From Roseateles toxinivorans (GTDB lineage: Bacteria; Pseudomonadota; Gammaproteobacteria; Burkholderiales; Burkholderiaceae_C), in NCBI RefSeq assembly GCF_004362525.1, contig NZ_SNXS01000007.1:62001-126000 (forward strand): a stretch of 64,000 bases of DNA, written 5' to 3'. Below the pieces are notes generated by a model. It was not told the origin of the DNA and ran no database searches. It worked only from the letters and a program-made list of their open reading frames with translations. This document shows positions 42,582-52,502 of this stretch, one piece after another. The first letter of the stretch is position 1. Every line of letters begins with the position of its first letter. The position numbers and the translations under genes were made by a program.

Positions 42582-43217
42582 ATGCCCGATCACAACACAC
42601 CAGCCGGCTCTGCCGTCGGCGATGACTACAGCACCATGGAAGTGGCCCGGATGCTGGGCCTGGCCGTGCGCTCGGTCCAGCTGATGGTGGACCGCGGTGA
42701 GCTGTCCGCCTGGAAAACGCCGGGCGGTCACCGCCGTATCGCCCGGGCCTCGGTGCAGGCCTGGCTGAACCAACATTCGGTGCCGCACGCCGCCGCGCGT
42801 GAAATTGCCACGCCGCGCCCCCACGGCAGGGCTGCGCCCCAGCGGGTACTGTTGATCGAGGACTCGGTCCACTACCAAAACCTGACCACCTTGCTGCTCA
42901 AGCAGCATTTCCCCGCTGTCGAGCTGCACCTGGCCAACGACGGCATCGTCGGCCTGGCGATGTACGGCCAATTGCAGCCACAGGTGCTGATCGTCGACAT
43001 CCTGCTGCCCGGTATCGACGGCGCCACCCTGATCACCAGCCTGCGCTCGCAGCCGCAGTTCGCGCACAGCCGGCTGATCGTCGTCACTTCGCTGGACGAG
43101 GCGCAACGCGCGCCCTATGCCTTTGCCTTGGCCGGCGTGGCGGTGGTGCACAAGCCGCGTCTGGTGACCGACCTGCCACCGCTGCTCGAACTGGCCCTGA
43201 AGCAGGCGGGTGCCTGA
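42582..43217 (+). CDS. HTH-REC protein: MerR/excisionase-type DNA-binding domain fused to a receiver
   Basis: A 211-residue protein with unusual domain order. The N terminus is a helix-turn-helix of the HTH_17/MerR-like group: YSTMEVARMLGLAVRSVQLMVDRGELSAWKTPGGHRRIARASVQAWL. A linker of about 25 residues leads to a receiver domain: RVLLIEDSVHYQNLTTLLL, phosphoacceptor Asp in VLIVDILLPGIDGATLI, VVTSLDEAQ, and VVHKPRLVTDLP. Most response regulators have REC first. It is followed 2 bp later by a REC-Hpt protein, so the two are co-transcribed. The HTH part recalls BldC/excisionase-like proteins that bind repeated sites. Confidence 0.9.
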   Translation: MPDHNTPAGSAVGDDYSTMEVARMLGLAVRSVQLMVDRGELSAWKTPGGHRRIARASVQAWLNQHSVPHAAAREIATPRPHGRAAPQRVLLIEDSVHYQNLTTLLLKQHFPAVELHLANDGIVGLAMYGQLQPQVLIVDILLPGIDGATLITSLRSQPQFAHSRLIVVTSLDEAQRAPYAFALAGVAVVHKPRLVTDLPPLLELALKQAGA

Positions 43218-43219
43218 GC

Positions 43220-43924
43220 ATGCCGCTGCCGCGCGTGCTGCTGGTCGAGGACGACCCCTCGCTGCAGCGCTTCGTGCAGCTGGCATTGGAGGAGCTGCCC
43301 ATCACGCTGCTGACCTGCGACAGCGTCGCCGACGCGCTGGCCGAGTTGGCGCGCGCGCCGGTGGCGCTGCTGATCACCGATCTGATGCTGCCCGATCGCT
43401 CCGGTCTCGACCTGCTGGCGCAGTTGCAGCGCGAGCCGGCGTTGCGCGGCGCGGCGCGGCTGGCGGTATTCAGCGCCGGCCTGCTGCCGGCGGTGCGGTT
43501 GCAGCTCCAGGCGCTGGATGTCTGGCGCATGCTGGCCAAGCCCTGCTCGATCATGGATCTGGAAGCCTGCGTGCTGGAGGCAATGCCGGACTGGCCGGCC
43601 GGCGCGGTCGCAGCCATGGTGCAGACGCCCACGGTTGTGGAAAGCCACTTCGGCGGCAATACGGCGCTGTACGAGGCCTTCCGCGCCAGCTGCCTGCAGC
43701 AGTTCGTACACGATGTGAGGACCGGAGATCTGGCCTGCGAACACGGCGATTCCCAGGCTCTGCGGCGCCTGGCCCACAGCCTGAAGAGTGTGCTGGAGAG
43801 CCTGGGGCACGGCGAGGCTGCCGCCCTGGCTCGCGCTCTGGAGACGCGGGCCGACCAGGGCGACTGGGTGCTCGCCCGACCGCTGTGGCAGGCCCTGCGC
43901 AGCTCGATTCAGGCCCTGGTCTAG
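43220..43924 (+). CDS. REC-Hpt protein (receiver plus histidine phosphotransfer domain)
   Basis: A 234-residue signalling protein. The receiver comes first: RVLLVEDDPSLQRFVQLAL, phosphoacceptor Asp in ALLITDLMLPDRSGLDLL, and the Lys in WRMLAKPCS. After a linker a four-helix Hpt domain follows with the phosphorylated His in LRRLAHSLKSVLESLGHGEAAALARALE. It could take a phosphate on its receiver and pass it through the Hpt to the HTH-REC or CheY-like partner encoded next to it. Its 3' end overlaps the convergent NtrB-like kinase gene by 4 bp. Confidence 0.92.
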   Translation: MPLPRVLLVEDDPSLQRFVQLALEELPITLLTCDSVADALAELARAPVALLITDLMLPDRSGLDLLAQLQREPALRGAARLAVFSAGLLPAVRLQLQALDVWRMLAKPCSIMDLEACVLEAMPDWPAGAVAAMVQTPTVVESHFGGNTALYEAFRASCLQQFVHDVRTGDLACEHGDSQALRRLAHSLKSVLESLGHGEAAALARALETRADQGDWVLARPLWQALRSSIQALV

Positions 43925-45282
43925 GGACTGTCGGACACCGGCAGGCTCAGGCTGACCTGCAGCCCGCCGCCGGGCCGGTTGGCCAGCGCAATGCGTCCGC
44001 CATGGGCCTCGACGATCTCGCGCGCCAGCGCCAGGCCCAGGCCGGTGCCGGAGCGCTTGGTCGAGTAGAAGGGCAGCAGCGCCTGGGCCAGCACCGCCTC
44101 GCTCATGCCGGGGCCGCGGTCGGCGACCTCGAAACGCAACTCCGGGCGGCTCAGGTTCACCGTCAGCGTCACCTCTTGCGGGCCAGCAGTCGCCTCGCGG
44201 GCGTTCTTCAGCAGATTGATCAGCGCCTGCTCGATCTGCGCCGCATCGAAGCGGGCCGGTCCGGCGGGCACCTCACCCAGCAGCCGGAACTCGCAATGGG
44301 CGGCCAGGCCGTCCAGAAACGCCGGCCAGTCCACCGGCGCCGGCCTGGGCGCGGGCAGCTTGGCAAAGCGGGCATAGCCGTCCAGAAAACCATGCAGATG
44401 GGCGGCACGCTCACCGATGCTGGCAAACACGCGGCCGGCGCGCTCGGCATCGCCGCGCCTGATCAGCTCGGCGCCGCTGTGGGCCAGCGAGGAAATCGGT
44501 GCCAGCGAGTTGTTCAGCTCGTGGCTGATCACCCGTATCACCCGCTTCCAGGTCGCCACCTCCTGACGCGACAGCTCGCGCGTCATGCGGCGAATCAGGT
44601 GCAGCCGGTGTGGCCGGCCCTGCAGCCGGAAGCTGCGCTGCGACAGATGGAAGGTCTCCTCGGCGCCATCCAGGGTCAGACTGAACAGGCAGTCGTCGCC
44701 GGCGGCCAGCGCGCGCTGCATGGCCTCCGGCGCCTGGGCCAGCAGCTCGTTGAAGTCGGCGCCGACCAGGCTGCGGCCATCGCCCAGCAACTGGCGTGCG
44801 GCGAGGTTGGCAATCGCCACGCGATCTTGCGCGTCGGTCAGCAGCAGCGCGACAGGCGTGTTCTGCACCACGGTGTCGAGCAGCAGCTCGCGCTGGGCGA
44901 GGTGCTGGCGCTGTTCGCGCAGCGCATGGCCCAGTTCGCTGTGCAGGCGCACCAGCCGGCTCAGTTCGCCGGCCTGCTGGGGCGCGATCGACATGCTGTA
45001 GTCGCCGTCGCGGTAGCTCAGCACCGAGCCCTCCAGCGCACGCAGCAGGCGGCCCAGCGGCGCCATCACCAGGGCGGCCGTCCACAGCAGCAGCGGCAGC
45101 AGCAGGGCCGCGGTCAGCAGGGCCGCCTGCAGGCTCCACACCGTCGGCGCCTGCCAGCCGAGGCCAGGCAGCGAGGCCAGCAGCTGCGGCAGAGGCCAGA
45201 CAGTGAGGCCTCCATGAATCAGCCCACCGGCCAGCGCCGCAGCCAACAGCAGCAGGGCCAGGCGCCAGTACAGCGTGTTCAT
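43921..45282 (-). CDS. NtrB/NtrY-like sensor histidine kinase of the efflux operon
   Basis: A 453-residue kinase with two N-terminal membrane helices, a HAMP-like stretch after the second, a PAS domain (LLDTVVQNTPVALLLTDAQDRVAIANLAARQLLG), a dimerisation helix with the motif RVISHELNNSLAPISSLAHSG, and an HATPase domain (ALINLLKNAREATAG, VADRGPGMSEAV, RSGTGLGLALAREIVEAHGG). The HELNN form is typical of kinases paired with sigma-54 activators. It is the last gene of the operon, 8 bp after the NtrC-like regulator. Its input is probably membrane or drug stress, by context. Confidence 0.92.
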   Translation of the reverse strand: MNTLYWRLALLLLAAALAGGLIHGGLTVWPLPQLLASLPGLGWQAPTVWSLQAALLTAALLLPLLLWTAALVMAPLGRLLRALEGSVLSYRDGDYSMSIAPQQAGELSRLVRLHSELGHALREQRQHLAQRELLLDTVVQNTPVALLLTDAQDRVAIANLAARQLLGDGRSLVGADFNELLAQAPEAMQRALAAGDDCLFSLTLDGAEETFHLSQRSFRLQGRPHRLHLIRRMTRELSRQEVATWKRVIRVISHELNNSLAPISSLAHSGAELIRRGDAERAGRVFASIGERAAHLHGFLDGYARFAKLPAPRPAPVDWPAFLDGLAAHCEFRLLGEVPAGPARFDAAQIEQALINLLKNAREATAGPQEVTLTVNLSRPELRFEVADRGPGMSEAVLAQALLPFYSTKRSGTGLGLALAREIVEAHGGRIALANRPGGGLQVSLSLPVSDSP

Positions 45283-45290
45283 CGCCTGAA

Positions 45291-46628
45291 TCAGGCCTGG
45301 GCCAGACCGTAACGCTCCATGCGCCGGTACAGTGCCTGGCGCGACAGACCCAGCGACTGCGCGGCTCGGCTGACCACGCCGTCCGCCCGCGCCAGCGCCG
45401 CCAGCACGGTCTCGCGGCTGGGTTCGTCCAGGCTGCGGGCGACGACAGGCACGGCTGCGGGCAGGCCCAGCAGCGCGGGCGTGATCGCCTCGTCGCCGGC
45501 CAGCAGAGCCGCGCGGGCCATCACATTCTTCAGCTCGCGCACATTGCCCGGCCAGCGGTGAGCGAGCAGGGCCTCGCGGGCGGCGTCGCTCAGGCGCGCG
45601 CTGCCGGCCAGAAAATACTCGGCCAGCGGCAGCACATCATCCAGCCGCTCGGCCAGCGCCGGCAGCGCGACCTCGATCACGTTCAGCCGGTAGAACAGGT
45701 CTTCGCGGAAGCTGCCCTCGCGCACCATGGCCTTCAGGTCGGCATTGGTGGCGCTGACGATGCGCGCCCGCGTCTGGCGCGTGCGGCTGGAGCCCAGTCG
45801 CTCGAAGCGGCCGGTCTCCAGCACGCGCAGCAGCTTGACCTGGCCGGCCAGCGGCAGGGTGCCGATCTCGTCGAGGAACAGGGTGCCGCCATCGGCCGCC
45901 TCGAAGCGGCCCTCGCGGGCCCTGTTCGAGCCGGTGTAGGCGCCGCTCTCGCTGCCGAACAGCTCGGCCTCGATCAGCTCGCCGGGCAGCGCGCCGCAGT
46001 TGACGGCCACAAAAGGCCCGCTGCGCGCCCCCGAGTTGGCATGGACGATGGCGGCAATGCGCTCCTTGCCGCTGCCATTGGGCCCGCTGATCAGCACCGG
46101 TACCTCGGACCGCGCCACCTGACAGGCCAGTTCCAGGGTGCGCAGCATCGCATCCGAGGCATAGACCAGGCCATCAAGCTCGTAGCGCGCGGCCAGTGCC
46201 TCGCGCCGCGCCCGCTGCGCCTGGCGTAGGCGCACTACCTCGTGGGTCGATTCGGCCAGCTCCAGCAGATTCTCCACCGTGGCCAGCAGCTTGCTGTCGT
46301 TCCAGGGCTTGGCCAGATAGTCGGCTGCGCCGGCCTTGACCAGCTCGACCGCGCTTTCCAGCCGCGTCCATGCGGTGAGCAGAATCACCGGCAGGTCGGG
46401 GTGGCGCTCTCGCAGCGATCGAAACAGCGCGATGCCCTCCTCGCCCGAGGTGGTGTCGGCGGTGAAATTCATGTCCTGGATGACCAGACTGACCGGATGC
46501 CGGGCCAGCAGCTCCAGCCCCTCGGCGGGACTCGCCGCATACAGCGCGTGGATGTCGCGCAGCGACAGCAGCAGCGAAAGGGCCTCGCCTACGCCGGGGT
46601 TGTCGTCAACAATCAGTACGGTCCGCAT
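45291..46628 (-). CDS. NtrC-type sigma-54-dependent response regulator
   Basis: A 445-residue regulator with three domains. The receiver has VLIVDDNPGVGEAL, Asp in VSLVIQDMNF, an insert TADTTSGEEG and ADYLAKPWND. The AAA+ domain has Walker A SGPNGSGKE, ELFGSESGAYTGSNRAREGRFEAADGGTLFLDEIG and the arginine region FREDLFYRLNV. A Fis-type HTH ends the chain (AAQSLGLSRQALYRRMERYG). The sigma-54 contact loop reads GAYTGS where GAFTGA is canonical, and Walker A departs from GESGTGKE. It lies 33 bp downstream of the efflux genes. A strong sigma-54 promoter precedes that operon, so autoregulation is likely. Confidence 0.93.
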   Translation of the reverse strand: MRTVLIVDDNPGVGEALSLLLSLRDIHALYAASPAEGLELLARHPVSLVIQDMNFTADTTSGEEGIALFRSLRERHPDLPVILLTAWTRLESAVELVKAGAADYLAKPWNDSKLLATVENLLELAESTHEVVRLRQAQRARREALAARYELDGLVYASDAMLRTLELACQVARSEVPVLISGPNGSGKERIAAIVHANSGARSGPFVAVNCGALPGELIEAELFGSESGAYTGSNRAREGRFEAADGGTLFLDEIGTLPLAGQVKLLRVLETGRFERLGSSRTRQTRARIVSATNADLKAMVREGSFREDLFYRLNVIEVALPALAERLDDVLPLAEYFLAGSARLSDAAREALLAHRWPGNVRELKNVMARAALLAGDEAITPALLGLPAAVPVVARSLDEPSRETVLAALARADGVVSRAAQSLGLSRQALYRRMERYGLAQA

Positions 46629-46661
46629 CGGGCAAATGTAGCGTGAGCAGACCCCGGCACA

Positions 46662-47888
46662 TCAACTCCTCAATGCGGCCACCGGCGGCAGGGCCGCCGC
46701 GCGGCGGGCCGGCGCCCAAACCGCCAATTGGCCCAGCGCCCAAAGCACGATGGCGCCGATGGGCAGATAGATCCAGGGCAGGCGCGGCAGCTCGTAATGC
46801 TGCATCAGCGCCAGGCTCAGGCCGTAGGCACCCAGCATGCCCAGTGCAATGCCCAGGCTGGAGAGCAGGAAGTTCTCGGCCTGGAAGTAGCGCAAGATCT
46901 GACCCCGCGTGGCGCCCAGAGCGCGGCGCGTGCCTATCATGCGCGTGCGCTGCTGCACCCAGAAGCTGGCCAGGCCGACGATGCCGAACGCGGTCACGAC
47001 CAACAGCGCCAGGCAGACGCCGCCCAGCAGCCAGAGCATCGAGACATCCTGGCGGTAGTACTTGCGGCGCATGTCCTCGAACCGACGCTGCTCGCGCACG
47101 ATGCGCTTGACGCCGCCGCTGGCCTGCTCCAGCGCCGCCACGGCCGTCTTCAGCACCGCATCGCGCTGCTCGGGCGGCACGCGCAGCACATAGCTGCCGC
47201 CGCGGTAGCTCGACTGGATCGGCAACATCATCGTGTACAGGCGATCATCGCCGTCGCCGTTGGGACGTATGGCCGGCAGGGTTTCCAGCACGCCCACCAC
47301 CCGCTGCGGCTGCGAGCCGTAGATATAGACCTCCTGGCCGACGGCCGAGCGGCCCGGGAACAGGTGTTCGGCCAGACCCTTGTTGATGATCACGGCCGGC
47401 ACCTTGGGCTCCTCGTCGTCCTTGAACACGGTGGCCGCCTCGGCATACTCGGCCGGCTCAAAGTCGCGGCCCTCGACCAGGCGCAGGCCCAAAGTGGCCA
47501 GCCAGCCCTCGCCGGAGTTGTAGGCGCCAACGCCGGTGGCGCGCCCGGCGCGCTGCGGCGTCAGCCGCACACCGCTGGTGTTGGAGTTGTCGCCGAACGG
47601 CATCTGGTTGATCAGGGCCACGCTCTTCACGCCGGCCAGGCCGCGCAGCGCCTGCAGATCGACACGGGTTTGCACCTCGGGATTCTCGACCCGTACCAGG
47701 CCGGAGACCTGCAGCACCAGCAACTCCTGCTCGGCCATGCCTGTGGGCGCATTGATGCTGCTCACCCGCTGGCTGATCAGGAACAGCGCGTTGCTTACGA
47801 TGGCACAGGTCAGCGCGATCTGCAGCACGATCAGGCCCGCGGCGATCTTGTGGCGCTTCAGCGTGGAGAGGATTGGGCGGATGTCCAT
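46662..47888 (-). CDS. MacB-type ABC transporter permease (second permease)
   Basis: A 408-residue permease of the FtsX/MacB family without an ATPase domain. One N-terminal helix (IAAGLIVLQIALTCAIVSNALFLI), a periplasmic MacB-like core domain, then three C-terminal helices (LWLLGGVCLALLVVTAFGIVGLASFWV, NFLLSSLGIALGMLGAYGLSLAL, WIYLPIGAIVLWALGQLAVW). The typical cytoplasmic motif RTRMIGTRRALGATRGQILRYF is present. A TTG four codons upstream would extend the frame; I chose the ATG at 47886-47888, 12 nt after the previous stop. It probably pairs with the permease just upstream as a heterodimer. Confidence 0.9.
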   Translation of the reverse strand: MDIRPILSTLKRHKIAAGLIVLQIALTCAIVSNALFLISQRVSSINAPTGMAEQELLVLQVSGLVRVENPEVQTRVDLQALRGLAGVKSVALINQMPFGDNSNTSGVRLTPQRAGRATGVGAYNSGEGWLATLGLRLVEGRDFEPAEYAEAATVFKDDEEPKVPAVIINKGLAEHLFPGRSAVGQEVYIYGSQPQRVVGVLETLPAIRPNGDGDDRLYTMMLPIQSSYRGGSYVLRVPPEQRDAVLKTAVAALEQASGGVKRIVREQRRFEDMRRKYYRQDVSMLWLLGGVCLALLVVTAFGIVGLASFWVQQRTRMIGTRRALGATRGQILRYFQAENFLLSSLGIALGMLGAYGLSLALMQHYELPRLPWIYLPIGAIVLWALGQLAVWAPARRAAALPPVAALRS

Positions 47889-47900
47889 GCTAATTTCCAA

Positions 47901-49217
47901 TCAGTTGCTCTTGAGTTGCAAGGCAGGCATCACCTGGCAGGCCCGCCAGGCGGGCAGCAGCCCGGCCAGCAGGCTGGCGGCCAGGGCAAGCAGCAGGGTG
48001 GTGGCCAGCATGGTCAGATCGAGCTGGGCCAGTTGGGCATAGGCACTGGGGCCCTGGCGCACGGCCCAGAGGCCGGCGCAGGTCAGCAGCAGGCCCAGCA
48101 GCCCCCCGGCCAGGCCCAGGCCGCCGGCCTCGACCAGGAATTGGCTGAAGATGGCGCGGCGCGAGGCCCCCAAGGCCCGGCGCACACCGATCTCGCTGGA
48201 GCGGCGCAGGGCCTTGGCCAGCAGCAGACCGACGGCATTGGTCAGACAGACAAGCAGGAAGCCGAAAGCCAGCCAGAGCTGCAGGCGGATGTCGCTGGGC
48301 ACGACCTTGCTGAAGAACAGCCAGTCCATCACGTTGCGCAGCCGCACATTGCTGGGCCGCTCGAAGCGGCCGGCGGCACGCTGCTGGTCAGAGTAGTTGA
48401 CCAGGTAGTCGCGGTAGCTGCGCTCCTGCTCGGGACCATCGAGTTCGACCCAGTACTGCACCCATGAGCACAGCGCGTTGAGCGCGCGCACATCGGTGAC
48501 ATTGCCATCGCCCCAGCAATTGACATTGCCGGAAGCATTGAGCCGCAGCGCCATGGCGGTGGTGAACGGCACATAGACCTCGGCGGCCTTGCTGTAGGCG
48601 CCCAGGGTCAGATCGAAGTAGTGCGGCGCCGGCCGCCAAGGTTTCATCACGCCGATCACGCGCAGGTCCTTGTCGCCCAGGCGTACGGTCTTGCCGCGGC
48701 TGTCGGCACCGCCGAACAGCTGCTCATTGAGCTCGGCCGAGATCACCGCCACGCGGGCCTGCGCCTGGTCATCGGCGGCGCTCCAGCCACTGCCGAACTG
48801 GAATGGCACGTCGAACATGGCAAAGAAGTCGGCGCTGGCGTAGCGCGAGCCGGTGATGAAGGGTCGTGCATTGCCGCCCGCAGAAGCCGCCGGATCAACC
48901 GCCACCATGCCGCCGGTCATCATCACCTGACGGGCGCCACGCGCCGCGCGAAGCAGGGCCTCGGCGTCGAAGCGTGTGAGCTGGAAGGTCGGCTCCTCGC
49001 CGGGCCGGTAGTCGCGCATCTGCTCGGCATCCAGCTGAACATTGAAGAGCTTGCCGCTCTTGTGCGGAATCGGGTCGCCCGACAGCACATGAAACACCGT
49101 CAGCGTGGTCATGCAGGCGGCCACGCCCATGGCGATGGTCAGCACCATCAACGCGGTCAGGCCGCGGGCCGAGCGGCAGCTGCGCAGGGCCAGTTCAAGG
49201 TAGTAGCTCAGCATCAT
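47901..49217 (-). CDS. MacB-type ABC transporter permease (first permease)
   Basis: A 438-residue permease with the MacB layout: N-terminal helix (GLTALMVLTIAMGVAACMTTLTVF), a periplasmic core (DFFAMFDVPFQFGSGWSAADDQ), then three C-terminal helices and the motif RRSSEIGVRRALGASRRAIFSQF. The start overlaps the stop of the TolC-like gene (ATGA). ATPase, TolC, adaptor and two permeases make a complete MacAB-TolC-like pump in which the MacB ATPase and membrane domains are separate chains. Substrate unknown. Confidence 0.92.
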   Translation of the reverse strand: MMLSYYLELALRSCRSARGLTALMVLTIAMGVAACMTTLTVFHVLSGDPIPHKSGKLFNVQLDAEQMRDYRPGEEPTFQLTRFDAEALLRAARGARQVMMTGGMVAVDPAASAGGNARPFITGSRYASADFFAMFDVPFQFGSGWSAADDQAQARVAVISAELNEQLFGGADSRGKTVRLGDKDLRVIGVMKPWRPAPHYFDLTLGAYSKAAEVYVPFTTAMALRLNASGNVNCWGDGNVTDVRALNALCSWVQYWVELDGPEQERSYRDYLVNYSDQQRAAGRFERPSNVRLRNVMDWLFFSKVVPSDIRLQLWLAFGFLLVCLTNAVGLLLAKALRRSSEIGVRRALGASRRAIFSQFLVEAGGLGLAGGLLGLLLTCAGLWAVRQGPSAYAQLAQLDLTMLATTLLLALAASLLAGLLPAWRACQVMPALQLKSN

Positions 49218-50493
49218 GAGTCCTTCAGCAAGAGATTGACCGCCGACAGCTCGGCCTCGCCCAGGGCGCCCGCAGCCTGCTGCAGCAAGAGCTTGGCGAG
49301 CACATAGCGATGGCGCGCCTGTTCGTGGGCGTTCTGGGCTGCGGTCTGGCTCTGGATGGCCAGCAGCAGATCGGTCATCGTGCGCGTGCCCAGCGCCTGG
49401 CCTGTGCGGGTGGAGGCGAGCGCGCGGGTGGCGGCGTCGACGGCCGCACGGGTGCTGCGCATCAGCGCCACGCCCGACATCACCGCCTGGTACTGGCCTT
49501 GCGTCTCACGCACCAGCGCGCGGCGTGCGCTCTCCAGGCCCTCGCGGGCGGCATCACGCTGATGGACGGCCTGACGCTTCAGCGACTCGGTCGCGCCACC
49601 GGCAAAAAGCGGAATGCTCAGGCGCAGGCCCAGCGTGGTGTTGGCGCGGCCGGCGTCCTGCGGCGCCACGGCCGAGCCGCCGCGACGCTGGCTGTCCAGG
49701 CCCAGGCTCAAGGTGGGCAGGTGGGCGGCGCGGGCGGCCTCAATGCGCTGCTCGCTGGCGGTCAGCCCGTGGCGGCTGGCCTGCAGCTGAGGATTGGCCA
49801 GCAGCGCCTGCTGCACCCAGGCCTCGGCAGCCGGCGGCTCGGGCGGCAGCGCCTGCAGTTCGGCGGCCAGGGGCTTGAGAACGCCAGGCGCGCGGCCGGT
49901 GATCTGGGCCAGCGCCTCGCGGGCATCGGCCAGCGCCTCACGGGCCTGCAAGGTGGCGCCCTGCGACAGCGCGTGATAGGTGCGGGCCTGCTCGACATCA
50001 ACGGCGGCCGAGATGCCCGATTCGAAGCGGGACTGCGACTGGCCGACCTGCTGGGCAAAGGCATCCTCATTGGCCTGTGCTGTGGCCAGGCTGGCCTGGG
50101 CCGACAGCACGCCGAAATAGGCACCGGCCACACGGGCGCACAGCGCCTGCTCGGCGGCGCGCAGCCGGGCCTCCTCAGCCGAGAGCAGGCTCTGCGCGGC
50201 ATCCCACTGGCGCAGGCGGCCCAGGTCCAGCAAGACCTGGCTCAGACTGCTGCTCAGCTGGTGCTCGCGGCCATCCTGCGGGCCGCGCAGCTCGGCCGCG
50301 CCCAGCGACCATTGCGGCAGCAGCGCGGCGCGGGCCTGGGTGACCCGCTCGCTCTGCTCACCGCGCAGCGAGGCGGCGATGGCGAGCACGGGATCGCTGG
50401 CGCGGGCCTGTGCATAGACCTCCAGCAGGTCCTCGGCGGAGGCCAGCAGCGGTGCGCACAGCGCGGCCGCCAGCAGGCAGGCGCGGCTCAGTC

Positions 50494-50497
<4 letters not shown>
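49214..50497 (-). CDS. TolC family outer membrane efflux protein
   Basis: A 427-residue outer membrane channel with signal peptide (MRLSRACLLAAALCAPLLASA) and the two-repeat OEP layout of long helices: DLLEVYAQARASDPVLAIAASLRGEQSERVTQARAALLPQWSLGA, and in the second half NPQLQASRHGLTASEQRIEAARAAHLPTLSLG. Both pairs of strand-forming segments are visible. It overlaps the upstream ATPase gene and the downstream permease gene by 4 nt each. It should form the outer-membrane duct of the efflux complex. Confidence 0.92.
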
Positions 50498-51210
<713 letters not shown>

Positions 51211-51227
51211 ATCGATTCCTCTCTCAC

Positions 51228-52499
51228 TCAATTGCTGATCGCCGCACGCGCCGCACCCTGAAACGCATCGGCGCCCGAGATCACGACCTTGTCGCCCGGC
51301 TTCAGGCCGGACAGCACTTCGATCTTGTCCAGGCTGCGCTGGCCCAGCCGCACCGGCGTCTTCTCGGCCATGCCATCACGCACGACGTAGGCGAACGCAC
51401 CACCGCCCTCGTCGGCAAAACTGCCGCGGCGCAGGGTCAAGACCTTGTCTCGCTGATCGAGCAGCACGCGCACCGACAGGCGCTGGTTCTGGCGCAGCTG
51501 CTCAGGCTGCTGGCCGTCGAAGCGCAGCCGCGCCGCGACCTCGTTGTTGACGACCTCGGGCGAGACCGAGCTGACCAGGCCGCGCCAGGAGCGGCCATTG
51601 CCGGCAATCTCGCCGGGCATGCCTATGGCGAGATCGCGGGCATAGCTCTCGGCCACCTGCATCTGCACCTCCAGCGCGGACAGGTCGATGACCGACAGCA
51701 GCTTGGCGTCCTTGGCCACACTGGCCCGCTCGGCCACGAACAGCTGGCCAACCTGGCCATCGACCGGCGAGCGTATCGCCAGCTCGGCGACCTGGCGCTG
51801 CAGGTCCTGCACCTGCAGCAGCTGGCGGTCCAACGCCGCCTGCCTGGCCTGCACGTCGAACTTCAGGCTGTCGTCCTTCAGGCCGCGGCCGGCCTCGGCA
51901 TGGGCCAGGGTGACGCGGGCCTTCTCCAGCGTATCGCGTGCATGATCCACCTGCATGCCGGCGGCGGCGCCGGCCTCGAAGGCCTTGGTCTGACGGGCCA
52001 GATCGTTCTGCGCGGTTTTCAGATCAATGCCGGCGTTCTCGTAGGCGCTTTGCAGGGCGGCGCGCTGCTGGCGGGCCTCGACCTGGGCACGCAGGACCTC
52101 GGCCCGCATCGCGTCGGCGTTCGACCGTTCCTGGGCCAGCCGGGCGTTGAGCTCCAGGCTTTCCAGCTCAGCCAAGACCTGACCCTTCTTGACCGCGTCG
52201 CCGGCATGGACGCGCAGCGTCACGGTGCCGGCGTTGGCGGCATACAGGGTCGGGCTGTTGGCGGCCACGACCTTGCCCTCGCCGGCAATGTCACGCACGA
52301 AGGGGCCCAGCTCGACCACGGCAAAGCCCAGTCGCGACTCGCTGACCGAGGCATTGGCGGAGAACTGGCGCTGCAGTGCGGGCCAGGCAAAGGCCAGCAG
52401 CGCGACCAGGCCGACAGCGATGCCGGCCAGCAGCAGGCGGCGGCGCCCCGGCGAGGCGGAGGCGATCACGCGGTCTTGGGCAGAGGTGTCACGAATCAT
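51228..52499 (-). CDS. Periplasmic adaptor of the efflux pump (HlyD/MacA family)
   Basis: A 423-residue membrane-fusion protein. One N-terminal membrane helix (RRRLLLAGIAVGLVALLAFAW), a lipoyl half-motif (GTVTLRVHAGDAVKKGQVLAELES), a long helical hairpin (NARLAQERSNADAMRAEVLRAQVEARQQRAALQ and on to QAALDRQLLQVQDLQRQVAEL), the second lipoyl half (IRSPVDGQVGQLFV) and beta-barrel/membrane-proximal domains. It is the first gene of the seven-gene operon and is preceded by a sigma-54-type promoter. No clear Shine-Dalgarno precedes the ATG. Confidence 0.93.
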   Translation of the reverse strand: MIRDTSAQDRVIASASPGRRRLLLAGIAVGLVALLAFAWPALQRQFSANASVSESRLGFAVVELGPFVRDIAGEGKVVAANSPTLYAANAGTVTLRVHAGDAVKKGQVLAELESLELNARLAQERSNADAMRAEVLRAQVEARQQRAALQSAYENAGIDLKTAQNDLARQTKAFEAGAAAGMQVDHARDTLEKARVTLAHAEAGRGLKDDSLKFDVQARQAALDRQLLQVQDLQRQVAELAIRSPVDGQVGQLFVAERASVAKDAKLLSVIDLSALEVQMQVAESYARDLAIGMPGEIAGNGRSWRGLVSSVSPEVVNNEVAARLRFDGQQPEQLRQNQRLSVRVLLDQRDKVLTLRRGSFADEGGGAFAYVVRDGMAEKTPVRLGQRSLDKIEVLSGLKPGDKVVISGADAFQGAARAAISN

Positions 52500-52502
52500 G
52501 GA

